Below are positions 10,964-63,864 of a stretch of DNA of 64,000 bases, piece after piece. The notes under the pieces are model-generated. The model did not search any database. It worked only from the letters and a program-made list of their open reading frames with translations, and was not told the DNA's origin. Both the position numbers and the translations under genes were made by a program. The stretch is from positions 2,198,501 through 2,262,500 of the forward strand of contig CM054181.1 in NCBI GenBank assembly GCA_028829895.1, written 5' to 3'. The first letter of the stretch is position 1, and the number at the start of each line of letters is the position of its first letter. This stretch comes from Sinotaia quadrata (lineage: Eukaryota; Mollusca; Gastropoda; Architaenioglossa; Viviparidae).

Positions 10964-12584
10964 TATTTCTCCATTAATCCAAAGTTGCTAGTAATACGAT
11001 TTAACTAATGAATACGTGGCGGGTTTTGACTCTCCCGTGATAACAATTAATCAACGGTAGTTCAATTACATACATGTGGTGTCCTCACCACTACTATAAA
11101 TGTAATGTCGCTGTGCCACTTAGCTTTGTAGAAAATATATTATCAATCAGCAATAAAATGCACAAGAAAATTCTACATACATTCACAATACAAAATATAT
11201 AGAATTAATTCAACTCAACACAGAGAAATCAAGATATTACCACTATGTTGTGTTCTGATATTTCTCCATTTATCCAAAGTTGCTAGTTATACAATTTAAC
11301 TAATGAATACGTGGCGGGTTTTGACTCTCCCGTAATAACAATTAATCAACGGTAGTTCAATTGCATACACATGGTGTCTTCACCACTACTACAAATGTAA
11401 TATCACTGTTACATGCCAGCATTTATTTAAAGACCCTGCTCCAGAATTAAGATTTAGATTAATTAAATTTCAGGATTTAGATTAATTAAATCTCCTCGCT
11501 TATTCTGAAACAGGCTGGCTGCCCAGATTTATCCTTCAGTCTGACTAAATTTAACCTCGTAGTTAGGACACGAAATTCAGTGACAGATAAACCTGTGTGA
11601 CTTCACATTCAATAGTTTGAATATAATAATGAAAATACAATCAACATCACGCTCATGCGTGTTACAATTAAAATGCGACATTGCTTACGCAAGAGAATTT
11701 AAATCATTCAAAGAAAACATTTAGATTTTAGATTTTAGAAAGTGAATATGAATTAAAATCACGCACATACGCGTTACAAGTATAAACGCGCTTATACACA
11801 TTGTTTACAAACTTTACATCAAGGACTCTTTACATAAAAATAATCATATGAACGTGCACCAACGTTCTGTGGTTACAATTCCGTTAATTTAGCATTATAA
11901 ACCATTGTCTCACAATTCGACAATTACTGTAAAGAATGTAATGTTTCTAGTTTAGCCATACTGTTACCAAGCCACGTGTCTAGAGAAGGTTGCAGTAAAG
12001 ATATAATTTCTACATTAACAATCTCGCACATTCACACAATGATAACTTAAATAAAATGCAAGTTATAATTTAAGAAATCGATGTGTTTACTTTGTTCAAT
12101 ACACGAAGGTTATCGACACAGCGGGTTAGGCTTATTGGCTGATTGACTCGCGGAATAATTTGTGCAGCCGGACAACGTTCCAAAGCGGTTGTTCCTCGCA
12201 GAGTACCGATTAACATTCAAACCTGGTTTATAAAGACTCGTGAATTCGGACAGAGAACCGTTATGTACGCACGTAGCGCTTGGGTGGTCCAGCTGTGCGT
12301 GCAATGTCCGTAGAAAGGGTCAGCCATGCCGCGCGCTGACACGGTCGTAAACCACGGACCCTAAAAGTGCCAGCTATCGGAGACTGGCAAGTCCGAGGAA
12401 GTAAGTATAATTTGCCCCGACCCTATTACAATCGCTGTGCCACTTAGCTTTGTAGAAAATATATTATCAATCAGCAATAAAATGCACAAGAAAATTCTAC
12501 ATACATTCACAATACAAAATATATAGAATTAATTCAACTCAACACAGAGAAATCAAGATATTACCACTATGTTGTGTTCTGATA
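10964..12584. repeat. Tandem duplication of a ~297-bp hAT-internal segment
   Basis: Copy 1 is 10964-11260. Copy 2 is 11260-11406 plus 12431-12584, split by the LTR. The first halves differ at about 11 of 143 positions, nearly all transitions. The second halves (11108-11260 and 12432-12584, 153 bp) look identical by eye. Confidence 0.85.
11407..12430. mobile_element. Solo LTR, 1024 bp, nested in the hAT
   Basis: It begins TGTTACATGCC and ends CCCTATTACA, the TG...CA form of an LTR. It sits between ATCAC (11402-11406) and ATCGC (12431-12435), a 5-bp target duplication with one difference. The empty site is preserved in the first copy of the tandem duplication at about 11105-11111, which confirms insertion. 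There is no coding capacity. Family and orientation are undetermined; ends of this type occur in Gypsy-like elements. Confidence 0.75.
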
Positions 12585-13221
12585 GATCCGGTCCTAGTAA
12601 TGAATGGACGCTCTAATTTTATCCATGTAAATCGAGTGCAATGCAGGTGTGCGTCTAACATGGCCCGTTCATTCAGGGGTCTATAATGAATGAAAGTAGA
12701 GGTCAATTCACAACTTAGCGCTACGTCACATTATCTGAAAACAAGTGACCGTACATGGATAGTTAGTATCCGACTTTTGATGCGACCTTCACCTCTGGTT
12801 TTAGCCTGTTTCTCTGAAGGAGTAAACAAGGTATTTCATCAGTCTCTAAGCCTAATCACTAACGGATGTCTCTTTATGGAGGCGTAAGACTGGGAAAACT
12901 CAGTTGTTTTTTTATAATCGAACATTTGTCTGAGAGCCAGTTGCAGCCATCAATAGAGCCACATATGGCTCGCGAGCCATAGGTTCCCGACCCCCGGTAG
13001 AGAAACATATTAGAATAAAAGAATCAGACAATAGTACAAAAATAGCCATGAACACTGAGTGATTCAAAGATCGTAAGAAGCAGCCAAACAAACAAACAAA
13101 CAAATCCATAAACACTTAGAAAATAGTACAAAGATGCTCAGCAGGAGTTATACAGTGGAATAAAAATTTAAAAAAGACTAAAATACAATAGGATATGATC
13201 ACGAATAGCTAGGCCATGAGA

Positions 13222-13455
13222 CAAAGTGAGGTTATTGCTCAGCCAGCCAAATATGCTGATGTGGGTCAGAGACAGACGGAAATAACTAGACTCTGAGTAG
13301 GATGATGGTCGTAATAGATAGTGGTACCATGGGACAAAGTTATTGTTCAGCCAGCCAAATATGCTGATGTAGACATTTATGTGGGCCAGAGACAGCCGGA
13401 AATAACTAGACTCTGAGTAGGATGATGGTCGTAATAGATAGTGGTATCATGTGCA
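13222..13455. repeat. ~110-bp tandem duplication
   Basis: CAGCCAGCCAAATATGCTGA and TAGACTCTGAGTAGGATGAT occur in both copies. The second copy has a short insertion. Confidence 0.85.
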
Positions 13456-13879
13456 AAGGTCAATCCTCTCACACTTCCGCAACTAAGCCACGAGCCAAGT
13501 CGCAAATTGAAGTGCTTAGTCACCCGTTTGACACACCCATAGACAGGTAGACGACTTACCCTCAAAGTCACACTCAGCCAGGACTAGACAGCCATAAACA
13601 GAGAATGAGCATGAAATTTGATGAAAACATTAGTGATATTATTAAGTAAAAGTGCTAGTCTGAAACCCTGACTGTTTTATAGTCAAGTATGAAGACAGAT
13701 CAATGTCTAAAAATGGTGCCACAAACACGTTTAGTCTATTTATATAATACCGTAGGCTAGCCTTTCTCAGCGTTTTCACACTGGAGGAACTACTGATATC
13801 ATTTTCAGAGCGCATAGAACCCCTGCTTGAAAAACAATATTTAGATCTACGATGTTAATTTGTTCAATCACGATCTCTT

Positions 13880-14048
13880 GGGGAACCCCTAGATCTCTCA
13901 CAGAACTCCTAGATCTCTTACAGAACCCCTAGATCTCTCACAGAACCCCCAGATCTCTCACAGAACCCCTAGATCTCTCACAGAACCCATAGATCTCTTA
14001 CAGAACTCCTAGATCTCTCACAGAACCCCTAGATCTCTCACAGAACCC
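13880..14048. repeat. Minisatellite, 20-bp unit, ~8-9 copies
   Basis: The unit is CAGAACCCCTAGATCTCTCA with few changes; it contains a BglII-type AGATCT palindrome in each copy. Confidence 0.92.
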
Positions 14049-15134
14049 TGGTTGATAAACCCTGCTATAGGTAATAAAACAGTCACTCAGGAAAGACAAG
14101 CAGTGCCAAGAAAAGTCCAGTTTGATCCACACTCCAAATATGGGACAAGCAGGGTTGTCTTAATGTCAGTGACCTGTACATCAGTTGTGCAACAGGTGGG
14201 GGGTCCGGGAAAGAGATGGGAGGAATACTTCTTCGAGTGATAAAAAAATCTTGCTGACAAGTCCAGTTCCCCCTTGTTCACAATTAAATTCCTAATTTAC
14301 CTGATGTTGGTTATGTCACATCAAAATAATTAGACAAAGGTAGCCAGGGGCAGCTAGATATTAAGGACAAATTTAAATTGCCAGAAGAATCTATAGGCAA
14401 ATGCCTGGGTCAAAGGTTAGCCAGAGATAATTAGACAACGGGCCAAAGGAAGTCACAAATATAAACTAGACAATGAGTACAGATAACGTCCGTCTACCAT
14501 CAGTTTAACAATTGTTTAGCAACAGAATCTTCCCACATCTATTTAATCAACGATTATATTGCTCTAGGATTTTTAACTGTAATAAAATCAAAAGTCAAAC
14601 AGTTTCCTCTGACGTCATTCGATTTCATCTGATGTTATTTGAAGGGTGATCTTAGAGTAAAGGAGAATGAGAAAGCAACAGAAAGGTCAAACCTAGCCAT
14701 ACACACATATCATGCTACACCTATCCTGTACTCCCCTTTTTTTTTTTTTTTTAAAGTTGTGAAACTGCCTATAGCTAGATGTCAAGAATGTAAGCGGTAT
14801 GGAGACGACGTGGCAGCCTTTTCGTTAACTTTGACGTTTAACTGCCGTTGGGGAACTAACCGTGTGAAGAGAAACCAAATGAGGATTACGCGCGATCACA
14901 GTTACGACCCACCAAGGAAAAACAGTTATGACTCGCAACGGTCAAATGAATGCTGAAGTCATATGAAATACTGGTTCGTAAGGCAGTTGAATTTCTGGTG
15001 CTCAGAATGTCTTGTACTGTTTACTGTAGGGCAGTGTAGGCGATTCACACACACACACACGCACGCACGCCTTTACTCCGATATAACGATATCTTCGGGA
15101 GTCAAACATTCTTACCGCGTGACATCGAGGTAGC
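14049..15134. other. No gene recognised
   Basis: Contains a poly-T tract near 14740 and a CA run near 15050. Open frames show no domain. Confidence 0.5.
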
Positions 15135-15305
15135 TTTGACCCAGAACTTTTCCAAAACAAGGAGGACTAAGATTTGGCCCAGAACTTTTCCAATAATAAC
15201 AATGAGAACTAAGATGGCGTCTGCGGTAAATAAATCAGTCTTTGGCCCAGAACTTTTCCATTAATAACAATGAGAACTAAGATGGCGTCTGCAGTAAATA
15301 AATCT
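15135..15305. repeat. Tandem repeat, 3 copies of 38-68 bp
   Basis: CCCAGAACTTTTCC recurs at about 15140, 15178 and 15246; the last two copies share AACTAAGATGGCGTCTGC. Confidence 0.82.
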
Positions 15306-16109
15306 AGCAGTCAATAAAGCCAATCTTCTTTATTTATTTTCTGTAATTACAACAATTACTTTATAATCTTCCTTATACAAGGCTATGTATTAATTACGTA
15401 TTGGTTTTTTTAATCATAATGACAGATGAAAATGAGCCATTGCCCCGCATATGTCCGCTAAGCGTACTTTAAGCGTCACAACCCAAGGATTTGGATAGTT
15501 TGCGGTTCATGACCCGGGCAATTTAAAAAATTGCGGACTGCGACCCAGGCTCATTAACTGACATTTTTTCCTATTAAATCATTCACTAAGAAAATGCGGG
15601 AAAGATCTCCCAAAAACCTATTTATTATATTATGTTTGACTAAAGTAGTATTATTAATAAAGTCATCTTCGAATCATAAGCGATTAACATGACAACGACA
15701 GTCAGCACGTGTTGTTAATGTATGTGTTTGGTGTGTACGTGCGCGTGTGTGTGTGTGGTGGTGGAGAGGGGAGGGGGTAGGGGACTACAGTTAACACTAT
15801 CAAGTTAATAACAAACATCCCGCGAACGTGTGAATGGATTGTCAGTGTGATGTCATGTCGTAAGCGAACGTGTGAAAGGATTGTCAGTGTGATGTCATGT
15901 CGTACGCGAAAGGTCAAGCGTACATGGCTCCGTGCACACGGAAAATCTTTGACCGGTGACGGCGCTTGCAGCACTGTGACTAAAAGAGGCTTGAACATTT
16001 TCTTTATTCTACAGTGCTTGAATCATTAGATATAACATACTTTTTCATCATTTGTAAAATGGCTTACGGTTTCCACCTCTAAAACGGTGTCATGGCTTCT
16101 TGATTGAGA
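15306..16109. other. No gene recognised; short 49-bp duplication
   Basis: CGAACGTGTGAA.GGATTGTCAGTGTGATGTCATGTCG occurs twice near 15823-15901. Nothing else was recognised. Confidence 0.5.
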
Positions 16110-16340
16110 TAACAGATCGGATTACAAGTCAACCCTGTCGCATCTCCCTGTAAAATGGATTGTAAGTCAACCCTGTCGCAGTACCCTGTAGAACGGATTG
16201 TAAGTCAACCCTGTCGCAGTACCCTATAAAACGGATTTAAATCAACCCTGTCACAGTACCCTGTAAAACGGATTTAAGTCAACCCTGACGCAGCTCCCTA
16301 CAAATTGGATCATAAATAAGCCCTGTCGCAGCTCCCTAAC
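16110..16340. repeat. Minisatellite, ~37-bp unit, ~6 copies
   Basis: Copies contain AAGTCAACCCTGTCGCAG and CCCTGTAAAACGGATT, with divergence at the right end. Confidence 0.88.
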
Positions 16341-16727
16341 AGAATTATCAGCAGGAAAAGACTGCCACGCCCAATTATTTCTTAGCATGCCTCTAAACTC
16401 GAAAAGAATCTAAAAACATTTTAGAAAGTCGGTCAGGCTTGGTGCCAAATATAGTTTTACGTCAGCAAGTTGCTTCTTTTCATTGAGTGGAGAAAACTAG
16501 GTCAGTCGACTGACTGGCTCTCAGGGAAACGTGACCGGTGAAAGTGACCATTCGGAATTCCAAGACAAAATGCCAGGCACACGCAGGACAGAAGAACAAA
16601 TCACACATACACAAAGCACAATAGAGAGGTAGGGAATCAAACCCATACCGCAACATCCACTGTTTAAGTAATGCATATATGAAGGCTGCCATGACGTTTT
16701 GGAGGAGCAAAATTTTATGCTTTCATC

Positions 16728-16858
16728 TATAATGCTTGTATTTTAAACGAAGTTATTTTGAAGAGTGGTTTATCTGTGTGCTGATATCCACAGAAATACC
16801 TGTATTTTAAGAAGAGTTATTTTGAAGTGGTTCAGCTGTGCCCTGATATCCACAGAAA
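16728..16858. repeat. ~65-bp tandem duplication
   Basis: TGTATTTTAA..GAAGTTATTTTGAAG and CTGATATCCACAGAAAT occur in both copies. Confidence 0.75.
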
Positions 16859-16954
16859 TGGAGGTTATTCTTAAATGAATTTCAGTTGTATGATGATACT
16901 GCAAGGCCTTTGGTTCTCTTCACTTGGTCATTTTTCACCATCCTCACTCGGTCT

Positions 16955-17066
16955 TATACCCATCCTATCTCAGTCTTACCCATCCTATCTCAGTCTTATA
17001 CCCATCCTATCTCAGTCTTACCCATCCTATCTCAGTCTTACCCATCCTATCTCAGTCATACCCATT
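16955..17066. repeat. Minisatellite, 21/25-bp units, ~5 copies
   Basis: CCCATCCTATCTCAGTCTTA with or without a TACC extension. Confidence 0.88.
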
Positions 17067-17149
17067 TTACTTTCATCTTTTGAAAATACTCCCTTTAGGT
17101 TGCACAGTCCCCACCTTCCCCAGGAACATAACAGTCAGACTCAAGAACA

Positions 17150-19020
17150 AGATTCTCCAAAAACATATGTGTAGTCATTCCTCAAGTACATATAGTCAGT
17201 CTCCAAAAACGTAATAGTCATTCCTCAAGTACACATAGTCAAGTCTCCAAAAACGTAATAGTCATTCCTCAAGTACATATAGTCAGTCTCCAAAAACGTA
17301 ATAGTCATTCCTCAAGTACATATATTCAGTCTCCAAAAACGTAATAGTCATTCCACAAGTACACATAGTCAAGTCTCCAAAAATGTAATAGTCATTCCTC
17401 AAGTACATATAGTCAGTCTCCAACAATGTAATAGTCAATCTGCAAACAACATATTATGAGTTTATTATTATTATCACAGATCCCAAAAACACAGTAGTCA
17501 ATCCTCAAGAACTTACAATCTCCAAAAACATTATTAAAGATCCAAGAACATAATAGTCAGTCCCCAAAAACATTAACAGCCCATTCACTAGAATATAATA
17601 ATCAGACCCCAAAACACAAAATCCATTCCTCAAGAACATAATGTCAGTCCCCCAAGAACATAACAGTAAGACCCCCAAGAACATAACAATAAGACCCCCA
17701 AGAAAATAATCATTCCTCAAAGATTTACAGTCTCCAGGAACATAATAGTCTGATCCTTAAAAAAAAAAGTTGTTTCAATCAAAACAACATAGTCAAAAAA
17801 CATGAGTCACATGCAAAGAGCATAATAGTCAGTTTCCTAAAACATTGCCTATAGTCAGTTCAAAAAAAACAGACATGAAGAACATATAGTCAGTCCCACG
17901 ACATTTAATAGTGTCTCCAAAAACATGGTAAATATCTATTAGAGACCCCAAATACTTAACAGTTAAAACACAAGAAAAAAAAGTCAGATCCCCAAGAACA
18001 TAATAATTAAGTCCCTAAAACATGATAATCAGTCCTAAATATAATACTCAGACCCCCAAGAACATAATAATTGTCCCTAAAACATGATAATCGGTCCTAA
18101 ATATAATACTCAGACTCCCAAGAACGTAATAATTAAGCCCCCAAGAACATAATAATTAAGCCCCCAAAACATGATAATCGGTCCTAAATATAATACTCAG
18201 ACCCCCAAGAACATAATAATTAAGCCCCAAAACATGATAATCGGTCCTAAATATAATACTCAGACCCCCAAGAACATAATTAAGCCCCAAAACATGATAA
18301 TCGGTCCTAAATATAATACTCAGACCCCCAAGAACATCATAAGCATACCCCCATCACAGTCAATTATTGAAACATAATAGTCAGTCTTGAAAAACATACT
18401 ACATGCTTATTATTAAACTCCAAGAACTGAATATCCCCAAGAACATAGCAGTCATTCCCCAGGAATATACTTAGTCTCCAAAAACATTACATGTAGTCAA
18501 TCACAAGAACATTGCAGTCATTCACCAAGAAATTATTTAATGTCATCAGCCACAAGAACATAGCAGTCATATTCCAAGTATATACTAGTCAGTATCCATA
18601 AATATTACATGTAGTCAGCCACAAAAAATATAGCAGTTATATCCCAAGTATATATTTAGTTTCTATAAATATTACATGTAGTCAGCCACAAGAATATATC
18701 AGTCATTCCCCAAGAGTGCAAGTTAGACCTCAAGTATATAATAGTCAGACCCCAAGAACACAAGTTAGACCTCAAGTATATAATAGTCAGACCCCAAGAA
18801 CACAAGTTAGACCTCAAGAATATAATAGTCAGACCCCAAGAACACAAGTTAGACCTCGAGTATATAATAGTCAGACCCCAAGAACACAAGTTAGACCTCA
18901 GGAACATAATAGTCAGACCCCAAGAACACAAGTTAGACATCAGGAACATAATAGTCAGACCCCAAGAACACAAGTTAGACCTCAGGAACATAATAGTCAA
19001 TCCCCCAATAACATTATGGT
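17150..19020. repeat. 1.9-kb hierarchical minisatellite array
   Basis: A degenerate ~20-bp motif (CCAAGAACATAATAGTCAG) fills the whole stretch. Inside it three zones have become higher-order repeats: a 43-bp form at 17170-17440, a ~64-bp form at 18030-18340 and a 42-bp form (CACAAGTTAGACCTCAAG...) at 18710-19000. Repetitive frames on both strands are by-products. Confidence 0.9.
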
Positions 19021-19568
19021 ATAAACAAATCAATCACTATTACACTGGCTTCTCACAATGTGATATTTTTCATTCTAAATCATCCTTTAAAGGCCCACAA
19101 CTTAAAGATTCTGAAGGTTAGTGAGAAGAATTGTTTTTTAAAACCATTTTTAAAACTCAACTATAATTTATAATTAATTTTGCTGTATGAATACTGTACA
19201 TTTTTGTTACCCTAAAACTTTGTTTATTTCATGCCAGGTGTGAAGTCAGACATTTTATTTGTTTTAAACTTCCAGTCAATCATTCATAACAAATATAGTA
19301 AACTGATTTCCTGACTATATAAACTGTGCTTATACTCAACCTCCATTGTATTTTGTTGTGTGAACTAAGGTTTGTTTTCCACGCCACCAAAACTTTGTTT
19401 ATTCCATACCAAGTGTGAAAACACTTTTCTTCTTTTAATTTTTTTTGTGTGCATGCATGTGTGTGTGTGAACAGTGATAATGTAAAGTGTAAACTTAATA
19501 CTGTTGTTTAATGCTGAAGAGTGTCAGATTAAGGTAGCTGAACTTGTGTACAGAGTTAGTCAAAAAAG

Positions 19569-20003
19569 TTTGTGAATTGGTTTAGTATATATCAATTTTT
19601 AAATTATACTTGTAGTCACAATCTTTGAAACAGTGTCTTTACAAATCAAGCATTCAAGAAGGACAAAATAAGCGTTTGTGAATTGGTTATAGTATATATC
19701 AATTTTTAAATTATACTTGTAGTCACAATCTTTGAAACAGTGTCTTTACAAATCAAGCATTCAAGAAGGACAAAATAAGCGTTTGTGAATTGTTATAGTA
19801 TATATCAATTTTTAAATTATACTTGTAGTCACAATCTTTGAAACAGTGTCTTTACAAATCAAGCATTCAAGAAGGACAAAATAAGCGTTTGTGAATTGGT
19901 TATAGTATATATCAATTTTTAAATTATACTTGTAGTCACAATCTTTGAAACAGTGTCTTTACAAATCAAGCATTCAAGAAGGACAAAATAAGCGTTTGTG
20001 AAT
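19569..20003. repeat. Tandem repeat, 105-107-bp unit, 4 copies
   Basis: GTTTGTGAATTGG starts units at 19569, 19674, 19781 and 19887, with a stub at 19994. Interiors are nearly identical. A shorter duplication of TAGCATTTCACCACAATCAC follows (20011-20085). Confidence 0.93.
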
Positions 20004-20085
20004 TCCTTTATAGCATTTCACCACAATCACACAAGCAATAAATGCTCAATAATCATAGCATTTCACCACAATCACACAAGCAATA

Positions 20086-21341
20086 ATGAAATAATCAGTA
20101 TATCCAAAAAATGTCTCCAAACAGTTTTTTCCAGAAAAAATAAAATTTACAATTCAAAAGGATATTCGAGTTAAAATAATCTGTTCCTATATGAATAAAA
20201 GATTCCACTTCAGCAAAGAAACAAAAGGCATAATACCAAATAAAATGTTAAACCACTGAAAAAAATAATCTTTAAATAAATATCACAATCACACATTTTG
20301 CCTACACAGGCGGTTATTGTTTGTTTTATTTCAATTTTCAAATGAAACACATTAATATGGTGGTGGTGATGGTGGTGATAATAAAGATGATGATGACGAT
20401 GAAGATGACAATACTTGGATTCTAAACAATATCTCTATAAAAATTATCTTGGATCATAAACCAACTGCAGTCTGAATGCAGGGAATGATGGAGAATGTTT
20501 AACTATCCACGGCAACTGTACTATCAAGGTTTCAGACATAAAGTATGGAATGGTGGCCACACCAGCTAAAACTAACTATAGAAACCGGACTAATTCCAAA
20601 TACTGGAACTTGGTGATGAGAACGAACCACATCATCCCCATGAAAAGAAATATCATCAACAAAGTTTTGAATTAAGGAAGTCAAACCAATGATGAAAGTG
20701 CAAAGACCCACAGTCAAGATTCCACAAAAGCTGCAGTAATGCTTATAAATATTGCTATGGAAACGTGTTATCTGAAATGGAAGACGAACTGGTTAAACAA
20801 CAAGTAAATAACACGCTGACAACTCTACGTCTTGTGAAAAGTCTTAGATCTCACAAAATCAAGTCATGATTTAATCATCCAAGTGGAACTCTAAAATCAA
20901 GAATCACAACTGAGTGGCCAATAGAAAAGAGGACACACAAAGCAAGTGAATAATACTAATATAATAAAATCATAATCATAAAATAGAAACAGTCCAAGTT
21001 ACCATATCTGCTAGTAGCATGCATTACCCTCCTAACCAAGTGAAAATACATTAATTTTCAGAATGTTCTGAGAGAGATAATCACAGAGAGGCATGAACGC
21101 TAATACCAAACACTGCATTATGCTTTCCCAATTTTTTCACCCCCATTTACCACTTCCACCATTATACCCCACCCACCTTTTCTTCTTTTTCCTTTTGAAA
21201 AAAAATTACAAAATAATATTCAATTAAACACTTTAGAATTTAATTCTGTTAATCCAAAATATTATCTTCAGTAACTGTTGTACCCATACTGCAAATCAGG
21301 CCATAGCAGACAGCAAATCAAAGCAGACCACAAACATCCAC
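20086..21341. other. No gene recognised
   Basis: AT-rich sequence with a GGT/GAT microsatellite at about 20357-20412. It lies downstream of BCKDHB and may hold part of its 3' UTR only if that UTR is very long. Confidence 0.45.
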
Positions 21342-21592
21342 ATATATTACACTCAGGAGACACACATCAAACATCACACACATTACACTCAGGAGACACA
21401 CATCAAACATCACACTCATTACACTCAGGAGACACACATCAAACATCACACTCATTACACTCAGGAGACACACATCAAACATCACACACATTACACTCAG
21501 GAGACACATCAAACATCACACACATTACACTCAGGAGACACATCAAACATCACACACATTACACTCAGGAGACACACATCAAACATCACAAG
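21342..21592. repeat. Minisatellite, 34/36-bp units, ~7 copies
   Basis: ATTACACTCAGGAGACACAC followed by ATCAAACATCACAC. Two copies lack a CA. Confidence 0.92.
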
Positions 21593-23210
21593 CTACAAAC
21601 CCATTATGCACAACTATACTGCCTTGAGTAAGAAGACAATGATATCATTATAAGCCTCAGTTCCATTATAACAACTTGACTGCTTTGAGAGCAATGAAAT
21701 CAACATCATAAACTTCAGACCCATGAAGCAAAACTTCACTTTCTAAGAAAAGTGCTGATCACCATTCATTTATTTAAGTCTTAATATCAAAATATTCTGG
21801 CATTCACTTTCAGTGCACTCATACAAAGTCTTATTAAGAAAACAGTCTGGTGTTCATTTGTAGTGAATGCCACAGCATGAGGCTCTTTTAAACAGGTAAA
21901 TGTTGAAACCAACACTTAATACTGTTCCACACTTGGTCCAACAAACCTGAAACTGATATTTGAATAGCTGGAGAGATTTCTTGCTGGAACAAAAAAAATC
22001 TATTGGAATAACTGACAATCTGCTAACAATGTCTTATTTGAGTTCTGCCAATTGTCTTTTTATCATGGCAATACTCTCCTATTCTTTCAACTGTTTTTCT
22101 AATCCTCTGCTACAAAGTTTGAAGTACTATGCTAATCTTATAACGGGAAAAACCCACTAAATTGAAATCTAAAGTACTGGCACATAAGAAATACAATTTT
22201 TATTTTAAATGTAAGATATTCATCACAGGGTTATTTTAAAACATTTTAAATTGTCTTTTGCTCCTTAAAATTATAGGTATGGCTACAGTTTATCGGATTA
22301 ATTTCTAACCAATAGCAGATAAAGGGAGGTAAGCCATATTTTAATAAAAGGCGAAATGGCGTGGAAAAAATTTCAATGATACATTTTTTTTTTCACCTAG
22401 AAGTAATCTAGCGAAATAAAACAAACAAAACATATTTTCTAATAATCTCTCATTGTATGTCATTATATAGAATAAAAAAGTCTGGTTCACATTCTGCATC
22501 TCTCACTTGAGCATAATCACTTCATTTATTTTTTTTACTTCTTTTGTGAGGATTTAAATTATTTTCAAATCTTATCTTCGATTAAGAAAATAAAGAAAAA
22601 ATACCAACATTCATTTAATACTTATAAAAAATTCTGTGTACATGTTCATGAGTGCATGTGTGTATGTGCGTGTGCATATAGTTAGATGGATGAAATAGCC
22701 AGGCAGACAAACAGCAAGATAACTTTTAATTCACTAATACATATAGCATTCTTACTTTCTTATATCTAAATAATGGAATTTTCTTATTATAATATAGTGT
22801 CAATAAGATACAAATACACCTAACTAAAATATAAATAAATAAAATCTTGGAAAGTCATTTAATATATATATAAAGTGTATCGTTTAAGAGATATATAAAC
22901 TACTGCTAACACTTACTTCTGAAACAAAATTAAATATTTTTCTTTCAGGGAAAATAACAATACATTTTGATTATTTTAAATCTATGCTTTACAAATTTTA
23001 AAATGAGATCAAAATTAGCTATCCCAAAGGAGTGCACATGGTGTTTATACTAAACAATTTCAAAAGCAATAAAAAAATATAACCAACTGTACCAGAGTAC
23101 AAACCTGAGTCCACATAATTAATTTTTGAAATTAACAAGTCCAAACTATCCAGCAAGCAGATATGTAAAGATTAAATATCATTCTCATCTCCCACAGCTT
23201 GATGGATTTC
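21593..23210. other. Probable BCKDHB 3' UTR and downstream DNA
   Basis: No coding signal was recognised. Minus-strand AATAAA candidates are near 22523 and 22199. Confidence 0.4.
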
Positions 23211-39555
<16,345 letters not shown>

Positions 39556-39632
39556 TTTTACTGTGTAGATTACTTCCCCTTTGTCCTTGACCGCATGCGC
39601 ACAGATTTTTTTTTTTTTTTAAACGCGTCAAA
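39556..39632. promoter_or_regulatory. Bidirectional BCKDHB/ATE1 promoter core
   Basis: The 77 bp between the divergent start codons hold ACTTCC (39572-39577, an ETS/GABP core) and ACCGCATGCGCA (39590-39601), which matches 10 of 12 positions of the NRF1 palindrome. A T tract and ACGCGT follow. There is no TATA box. NRF1 and GABP sites are common in TATA-less promoters of nuclear genes for mitochondrial proteins, which fits BCKDHB. The 5' UTRs must be very short, or the two transcripts overlap. Confidence 0.7.
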
Positions 39633-63770
<24,138 letters not shown>

Positions 63771-63864
63771 ACTCTTGATGATAGAGACTGCTGCACTGCT
63801 AAAAGGTACCATAAAAAATATTCAGTTTTGTTAGAGTTTTGGTTTTCGTCCCATTCAGTCTAAT

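Larger units (their letters stand above)
8369..12996 (-). mobile_element. hAT-superfamily DNA transposon, interrupted
   Basis: The left end CAGGGGTCGGGAACCTTTTT (8369-8388) is mirrored by GGTTCCCGACCCCC near 12982-12995. GAGAGCCA motifs recur just inside both ends. Flanks share GGTAGA (8363-8368 and 12996-13001), consistent with a partly eroded 8-bp target duplication. The element encodes a minus-strand transposase (10521-8584). It also holds a tandem duplication of about 297 bp, one copy of which is split by an LTR (11407-12430). It is not autonomous as it stands because the transposase has an internal stop. Confidence 0.85.

Noticed and set aside
18656..19033. 125-codon minus-strand frame repeating RSNLCSWGLTI.
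   Set aside because: Translation of the 42-bp zone of the 17.15-19.02 kb array.
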